Source: Synechococcus elongatus PCC 11801 | GTDB taxonomy: Bacteria > Cyanobacteriota > Cyanobacteriia > Synechococcales > Synechococcaceae | Direction: 5' to 3' | NCBI RefSeq assembly: GCF_003846445.2 | Contig: NZ_CP030139.2 | Span: 620,001-684,000 of the forward strand | Length of the DNA stretch: 64,000 nt | Shown: positions 59,031 through 64,000 of the stretch, piece after piece | Layout of the letters: every line of letters starts with the position of its first letter | Position numbering within the stretch: position 1 is the stretch's first letter | The notes under the pieces: model-generated | Database searches by the model: none | Seen by the model: only the letters and a program-made list of their open reading frames with translations | What the model was told of the DNA's origin: nothing | Made by a program: the position numbers and the translations under genes

Positions 59031-59642
59031 TTAGCGGTTAGGGCAGGTCTGACCTTCAGCCGGGTCATTGCGATCTAAGGCGCGATTGAGTTGCAAGACG
59101 TTAATGCCAGTCCCACCGATGATCCCCAAGACAGGGCGATCGCGATAGCAGTCGAGCAAGGTGGCAATGGCTTCAGGCGATCGCTGACGAGCCGCAGCCA
59201 CTCGTGGAATCTGCGCTTGGGCAGCAGCAAGGGAAATGTGCGGATCCAGCCCCGAAGCCGAGCTGTAGAGCAAGTCGCTGGGGATCTCAGACAACCCCGT
59301 CGCCTGCCATTGTTGGGCTGCTGCGGCAATGCGATCGCGCAGCAAAGGATTGGTCGGTCCGAGATGTTGATTGCCTGAACGCCCCGTTTGGCGATCGGCG
59401 GGATCGGTGGCATAGGCAATGGCGCTAGGGCGTCCCCAGAAATAGCGATCGCTCTGGAAGGGCTGGCCAATGAGAGATGACCCAATCACCGTTCCCTGGG
59501 CATCAGTGAGCAGACTGCCATTGGCTTGAGCAGGAAAAATCAGCTGACCCATGCCCCAGAGCATCAGCGGATAGATCACCGCAGTCAGTAGCCAGACTAC
59601 GAGCGTGATCCGCAGAGCGGGCTGAATCCGACGCAGGAGCAT
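59031..59642 (-). CDS. kdpC: Potassium-transporting ATPase subunit C
   Basis: 203 residues from the ATG at 59642, two bases after the stop of the small kdp gene. One membrane helix (ITLVVWLLTAVIYPLMLWGM), then the periplasmic KdpC domain with SSLIGQPF, YFWGRPSA, SASGLDPHIS and GINVLQLNRAL. Needed for assembly and K+ affinity of the Kdp complex. Confidence 0.95.
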   Translation of the reverse strand: MLLRRIQPALRITLVVWLLTAVIYPLMLWGMGQLIFPAQANGSLLTDAQGTVIGSSLIGQPFQSDRYFWGRPSAIAYATDPADRQTGRSGNQHLGPTNPLLRDRIAAAAQQWQATGLSEIPSDLLYSSASGLDPHISLAAAQAQIPRVAAARQRSPEAIATLLDCYRDRPVLGIIGGTGINVLQLNRALDRNDPAEGQTCPNR

Positions 59643-59644
59643 GG

Positions 59645-59791
59645 TCAAAACTTCTCGGGAGAGATCATCACGTAAAACAGATAGACCGAGAGGGCAATCA
59701 CGCCCGTAAGCAAGGCGACTTGCAAGCCGGTCGGTGCTGTCGCGATCGCGGCCATCCAAACTGTTGCTGGCGGATCAAGCGGAATCGTCAT
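59645..59791 (-). CDS. Small Kdp subunit (KdpF/KdpG-like) between kdpB and kdpC
   Basis: 48 residues, ATG 59791 to TGA 59645. One hydrophobic helix (LQVALLTGVIALSVYLFYVM) ends in SPEKF, as in KdpF, a lipid-like stabilising subunit. One base separates it from the kdpB stop and two from the kdpC start. In E. coli kdpF precedes kdpA; a small gene between B and C (kdpG) is described for Anabaena kdp operons. The N-terminal 20 residues have no known role. Confidence 0.85.
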   Translation of the reverse strand: MTIPLDPPATVWMAAIATAPTGLQVALLTGVIALSVYLFYVMISPEKF

Positions 59792-59792
59792 C

Positions 59793-61889
59793 TCAGAGAA
59801 TGCCTAAGTGAAAAATGACCCAGTCGATCGCCTTAATCGCTAAAAAGGGCGCGATCAATCCCCCCACGCCATAGAGCAGAAGATTGCGCTGCAACAGTTC
59901 ATTCGCGGTCAGCGGCCGAAACTTCACCCCTTTCAATGCCAAGGGAATGAGGGCTGGAATAATCAACGCGTTGTAGAGCATCGCGGCCAGCAGAGCTGAT
60001 CGCGGCGTCGCTAGTCTCATCACATTCAAGGGGGCGAGGCCGGCATCGATGAATAATGCCGGCAAGATCGCAAAGTATTTGGCGACATCATTGGCGATCG
60101 AAAAGGTAGTCAGTGCCCCGCGGGTGATCAACAACTGCTTGCCAATCGTCACCACATCGATCAGCTTGGTTGGATCGGAATCCAAATCGACCATATTGGC
60201 AGCTTCTTTAGCGGCTTGGGTGCCTGAATTCATCGCCAACCCGACATTCGCCTGAGCTAAAGCTGGCGCATCATTGGTGCCATCACCGGTCATCGCCACC
60301 AGCTTGCCTTGGCGCTGCTCCGCTTGAATCACCGCAATTTTGTCTTCAGGCGTGGCTTCCGCAATGAAGTCATCCACTCCAGCCTCGGCAGCAATCACAG
60401 AAGCAGTTAAATGATTATCCCCAGTCAGCATCACCGTGCGAATCCCCATACGCCGCAGCTGGTCAAAGCGTTCGCGGATACCGGTTTTGATGATGTCCTT
60501 GAGATAGATGACGCCGTAGATTTCAGCACCAATACAGACGGCCAGTGGCGTTCCGCCTAAACGCGAAACCTGTTCAAAGGCAGCCTCTAAATCGGGGGGA
60601 ATCGTTCCTCCCCGCGATCGCGCAAAGCCCTTAATCGCATCGACAGCCCCTTTGCGAAACTCCTGCCCATCCGCAGCATCCGTGCCACTCATCCGAGTTC
60701 GCGCTGAGAAGTCAATTCCCGTGGCGGACTGCCAGTCAAAATCCACCTGAGTCAACTGGCTTTCGGCCAGTCGGACAATCGATTTCCCTTCTGGGGTGTT
60801 GTCGAAATAGCTGGCGATCCAAGCTGCTCTTGCCACGGCTTCAGGCGATCGCCCCGATAAGGGAATGAAGGAATCTGCCAAGCGATTGCCAAGGGTGATG
60901 GTGCCTGTCTTGTCGAGGACTAGCGTGTTGATATCGCCACAGGCTTCAACCGCACGGCCGGAGGTTGCAATGACATTAAATTGCGCAACCCGATCCATGC
61001 CGGCGATGCCAATCGCACTCAATAGCCCCCCGATCGTGGTGGGAATTAAAGCCACCAAGAGAGCGATCAAGGTGGCGATCGCAGTGGGGCTACCCAGATA
61101 GTTCGCAATGGGCGAGAGCGTCGCGATCGCGATCAGAAAAATTTGGGTCAGGACGGCTAGCAGAACCGTCAAAGCAATCTCATTCGGCGTTTTACTGCGT
61201 TTAGCCCCTTCGACCAACTGAATCATGCGATCGATGAAGCCTTTACCCGGCTCTGAGGTGATCTGAATCGTCAGTTGATCGGAGATCACCCGCGTGCCGC
61301 CAGTTACCGAACTCGCCACATCCGAGCCAGCTTCCTTCAGCACTGGGGCAGACTCACCGGTAATCGCCGATTCATCGACCGAAGCAACTCCGGCAATCAC
61401 CTCTCCATCGGCGGGAATCAGCGCTCCTGCCACCACCACCACGCGATCGCCTTTCCGCAGTTCTGGTGAGGGGATCGACTCGATCGTCCCTGCTGTCGTG
61501 AGCCGCTGCGCAAGGGTCTGGGTTTGGGTCGCCCGCAGGGCATCGGCCTGGGCTTTGCCGCGACCTTCAGCGATCGCCTCTGCAACGTTGGCAAACCAAA
61601 CCGTCAAAAACAGGGTCAGACCAATCAGGGCATTAAACGATCGCGCCCCCGGCTCGTGACTGCCGCCAAACAAACTCGGATTCAGCACCAAGAGGAAGGT
61701 CAGAATCGTGCCCAACCAGACCACAAACATCACGGGATTGCGGACCATCTGGCGTGGGTCGAGTTTGCGGAACGCTTCAATGAGGGCGCGCCGGTATAAC
61801 CCCTGACGTTGGGGCTGAGCGAGGTGACGACGCTGCGATCGCGGGCCGCCTGGAGCTCGGTGATGACGGGGGAGTAGAGGCATGGGCAT
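59793..61889 (-). CDS. kdpB: Potassium-transporting ATPase subunit B
   Basis: 698 residues from the ATG at 61889; ATG 61883 is an alternative. P-type ATPase that energises K+ uptake by KdpA. Phosphorylated Asp in DKTGT at about 326, actuator TGES, nucleotide-binding segment [14 protein letters not shown] and hinge [11 protein letters not shown] are intact. It has an Arg/His-rich N-terminal leader of about 35 residues. Starts 18 bases after kdpA. Confidence 0.97.
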   Translation of the reverse strand: MPMPLLPRHHRAPGGPRSQRRHLAQPQRQGLYRRALIEAFRKLDPRQMVRNPVMFVVWLGTILTFLLVLNPSLFGGSHEPGARSFNALIGLTLFLTVWFANVAEAIAEGRGKAQADALRATQTQTLAQRLTTAGTIESIPSPELRKGDRVVVVAGALIPADGEVIAGVASVDESAITGESAPVLKEAGSDVASSVTGGTRVISDQLTIQITSEPGKGFIDRMIQLVEGAKRSKTPNEIALTVLLAVLTQIFLIAIATLSPIANYLGSPTAIATLIALLVALIPTTIGGLLSAIGIAGMDRVAQFNVIATSGRAVEACGDINTLVLDKTGTITLGNRLADSFIPLSGRSPEAVARAAWIASYFDNTPEGKSIVRLAESQLTQVDFDWQSATGIDFSARTRMSGTDAADGQEFRKGAVDAIKGFARSRGGTIPPDLEAAFEQVSRLGGTPLAVCIGAEIYGVIYLKDIIKTGIRERFDQLRRMGIRTVMLTGDNHLTASVIAAEAGVDDFIAEATPEDKIAVIQAEQRQGKLVAMTGDGTNDAPALAQANVGLAMNSGTQAAKEAANMVDLDSDPTKLIDVVTIGKQLLITRGALTTFSIANDVAKYFAILPALFIDAGLAPLNVMRLATPRSALLAAMLYNALIIPALIPLALKGVKFRPLTANELLQRNLLLYGVGGLIAPFLAIKAIDWVIFHLGIL

Positions 61890-61907
61890 CGCCGCGAAGG
61901 GTCGCAA

Positions 61908-63578
61908 TTAGCGGTAAAGCTGCAAGGCTTCAGCAATCGGGCCAAGCGCCAAAACGGGGAAAAAGGTCAAAGCGCCCAGAATGGCGATGACGATCGCCGT
62001 GACACCGGTGAACAGGGGAGTATCGCTGCGGAGGCTGCCAGCGGTGGGTGGCAGTTGGGGCTTGTGCCCCATGCCTTCGGCCAAAGCCAAGAGTGCCGCG
62101 ATCGGCAGAAACCGACCGCCCAGCAAACTGACCGTGGTGCTGAGGTTCCACCAAAGGGTGTCATCCTGGAGTCCTTCCAGACCCGAGCCGTTGTTGGCAC
62201 TGGCAGAGGCATATTCGTAGATGGCTTGGCTCAGGCCGTGGAAACCCGCTTGGCTGAGGGTTTGCGTCACTACAGGCTGGGAGAGGGCGATCGCACTGGG
62301 AATTAGGACAAACAGCGGGTGAACGAGCAAAATCAGACTGGCTAAGACCACCTGAGGCTTTTCAATCTTGCGGCCCTGAAAATCGGGGGTACGCCCCACC
62401 ATCAGACCGGTCACAAAAATGCTGAGCAGCACAAAGACAACGAGATAGGCTGCCCCCAACCCTTGCCCACCAAAGATGACCTGCAGAAACAGCGCAAACA
62501 AGGTCGCAAGGTTACTCAAGGGCATCAGGGAATCTAAGTCAGCATTGACCGCTCCGGTCATGGTGCTGGTGGTGATCACCGACCAGAGAGCGGACTGCAC
62601 CCAGTCGAAGCGAATTTCTTTGCCTTCCCAATTGGGGCCTTGCACCCAAGTCTGGAGCCCAGGATTGCCCTGGCCTTCACTGCTGACGGCCAAACCCACC
62701 AGCACCAGCAGTAGACCTGTCGCCAGACCCAACAGCAGCCAAGCCTGTCGCCGATTGCCGAGAAAGCGACCATAGGTATCCAGCAGGGCTGTCGGGATGA
62801 CCAACATGGCGATCGCTTCCAGCCAATTGCTGAGGGCACTGGGATTTTCAAACGGATGGGCAGAGTTCGCCGCCAAGATCCCTCCACCGTTTTCTCCCAA
62901 GAGCTTGATCGCTTCGAGATGGGCGATCGGCCCACGAGCGATCGCTTGGGTTGCCCCGTCTAAGGTCTGAGCGATCGCCACCTCAGCCAAGCTTTCTGGG
63001 ACACCGAGCGCCAGCAAGATCACTGCCAAAACGAGCGAGAGCGGCAGCAGCACCCGCGTCAAACTCAGCAGCCAATCGCGGTAGAAGTTACCGAGTCCTT
63101 GACCCGCCAAGCCCCGCACGAAGGCAATCCCCACTGCCAGTCCTGTCGCGGCAGACGTGAACATCAGAAATCCGATCACCCCAATCTGACTGGCATCGCT
63201 AAGACTTAGCTCACCGCTGTAGTGCTGCTGGTCAGTATTGGTGACAAAGGAAACGATCGTATGCAGGGCCAAATCCCAGCGCAGGGGCGATCGCTGAGTG
63301 GGGTTAAGCGGCAGCCAACCCTGGAGCGACAGCAGACCGGCACTCAAGATGGCGGTGATGGCATTGACGGCAAGCAGCGATCGCAGGTAGGCCCCCGCCG
63401 TCATCGACTGCTGGGGATCTACGCCGATCCACGCCCAGAGACGCTGTTCCCAAGGACGGCAGAGGCGATCGAGCAGGCTGGATTGCTCAGTAAAAACGCG
63501 CCATAGGTATCTCCCCAGAATCGGTGTTGTCAGGAGTAGTGGCGCAAGCGTCAGCCCAACTTCGACAAGAGGCAGCAT
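61908..63578 (-). CDS. kdpA: Potassium-transporting ATPase subunit A
   Basis: 556 residues from the ATG at 63578. K+-selective membrane subunit with four pore loops: SFVTNTDQQHYSG, ENGGGILAANSAHPFENP, TTSTMTGAVNA and ANNGSGLEG. About ten membrane helices. First gene of the operon. The 300 bases upstream contain its promoter, not precisely located. No kdpD or kdpE lies in the window. Confidence 0.97.
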   Translation of the reverse strand: MLPLVEVGLTLAPLLLTTPILGRYLWRVFTEQSSLLDRLCRPWEQRLWAWIGVDPQQSMTAGAYLRSLLAVNAITAILSAGLLSLQGWLPLNPTQRSPLRWDLALHTIVSFVTNTDQQHYSGELSLSDASQIGVIGFLMFTSAATGLAVGIAFVRGLAGQGLGNFYRDWLLSLTRVLLPLSLVLAVILLALGVPESLAEVAIAQTLDGATQAIARGPIAHLEAIKLLGENGGGILAANSAHPFENPSALSNWLEAIAMLVIPTALLDTYGRFLGNRRQAWLLLGLATGLLLVLVGLAVSSEGQGNPGLQTWVQGPNWEGKEIRFDWVQSALWSVITTSTMTGAVNADLDSLMPLSNLATLFALFLQVIFGGQGLGAAYLVVFVLLSIFVTGLMVGRTPDFQGRKIEKPQVVLASLILLVHPLFVLIPSAIALSQPVVTQTLSQAGFHGLSQAIYEYASASANNGSGLEGLQDDTLWWNLSTTVSLLGGRFLPIAALLALAEGMGHKPQLPPTAGSLRSDTPLFTGVTAIVIAILGALTFFPVLALGPIAEALQLYR

Positions 63579-63800
63579 CAGCCGAAACCGATGAAATGGG
63601 TGGAAGGTTGCAGGCCGGCCATTGGCAATGGCGATCACTAGCAAACTTCACAGTGTTGAGAACAACCTGCTTTTCAGGAATCGTCGCGATTTTTTTAACG
63701 TTTGGGGGACTGTCAGGTGAACCGCGATCGCTCACCCAACCTGTCGCGCGTCATGAAATAAAACGCGCTCATCATCCCGCAAGTCACAATTGGGAGCAGC

Positions 63801-63846
63801 GATCGGAGTCCTAGAAAGCTCTCGTTTGGTCAGGACGACTCCGATC
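63801..63846. repeat. Long inverted repeat between kdpA and the NIL gene
   Basis: GATCGGAGTC (63801-63810) and GACTCCGATC (63837-63846) are perfect complements. A further AGGA/TCCT pair can form inside with a small bulge. No T-run; possibly the end of the NIL transcript or a stem in the kdp leader region. Confidence 0.6.
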
Positions 63847-63877
63847 AGCAAGCAGAATTCACCAAGGCTGAGGGCGC

Positions 63878-64000
63878 TTACCAGTCTGTCGGTTCAGACT
63901 CCGTCCAAACTTCCAGGCCATTCGTTCGCAGGAATGCGATCGCCTCTTCAATCCGATCCGAGGGGCCAGCCAGGCTGAGGTCAAACCACCCCTCACCAAT
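63878..64000 (-). CDS. NIL-domain protein, C-terminal fragment
   Basis: The last 40 codons of a minus-strand gene that continues beyond the window: TAA at 63878-63880, open to 64000. The end IEEAIAFLRTNGLEVW followed by a Trp-terminated acidic tail matches cyanobacterial NIL-domain proteins, a ligand-binding fold also found at the end of methionine ABC ATPases. The truncation is only the window edge. Confidence 0.65.
   Translation of the reverse strand: MGEGWFDLSLAGPSDRIEEAIAFLRTNGLEVWTESEPTDW

Overview
The window is cyanobacterial chromosome. The evidence is a split RNA polymerase beta-prime (rpoC1 and rpoC2 as separate genes), a photosystem II D2 gene (psbD), a CyanoQ lipoprotein, a CCB-type cytochrome b6f assembly factor, SLH-OprB porins and very frequent GCGATCGC (HIP1) octamers. 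Gene content and protein sequences fit the freshwater Synechococcus elongatus group (PCC 7942/6301-like). I infer this from recall of the families; the exact strain cannot be fixed here.

Layout. 1-12.1 kb is a loosely packed, HIP1-poor accessory block. It holds two glycosyltransferase-like genes, two large RTX (Ca-binding beta-roll) surface or secreted proteins on the minus strand (one with an N-terminal DUF4214-like region), two small unknown genes and two long non-coding gaps (about 0.8 and 1.4 kb). 12.2-28.9 kb is dense housekeeping: a LOV/PAS/GGDEF/EAL light-signalling protein, upp, a zinc metallopeptidase, murD, a DUF1350 hydrolase, an EamA exporter, a TPR protein, a GNAT acetyltransferase, a miaE-aroQ cluster preceded by a small ORF, tRNA-Tyr and tRNA-Thr, a UvrD-type helicase, hisD, rpsT and tatD. 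28.9-40.3 kb is the rpoB-rpoC1-rpoC2 transcription unit, closed by a strong terminator, then typA.

40.3-46.7 kb holds a GIDE/BAM-domain membrane protein, an unusual fusion (cNMP-like domain, degenerate sigma54-type AAA+, membrane polyferredoxin), a small membrane protein, a J-domain protein, cysK and an Rrf2-family regulator. 46.8-50.3 kb carries two tandem SLH-porins. 50.4-58.3 kb holds a pterin carbinolamine dehydratase with a possible export signal, a monocistronic psbD (psbDII type), a UPF0367 gene, an ECF-like ATPase, a YacP/NYN nuclease, CyanoQ, a DAO-family oxidase, membrane proteins and a CCB factor. 58.2-64 kb is a kdp potassium-pump operon (A-B-small subunit-C, with the small gene between B and C), followed by a VanY-type peptidase. 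The window ends in the 3' part of a NIL-domain gene.

No intact mobile element, CRISPR array or rRNA was seen. The most unusual items are the cNMP/AAA+/ferredoxin fusion, whose AAA+ has lost its Walker B acids, and the surface-protein block. Next come a hairpin-rich interval downstream of psbD and three short genes or gene fragments found by direct reading (42 aa before aroQ, 48 aa between kdpB and kdpC, partial NIL gene).
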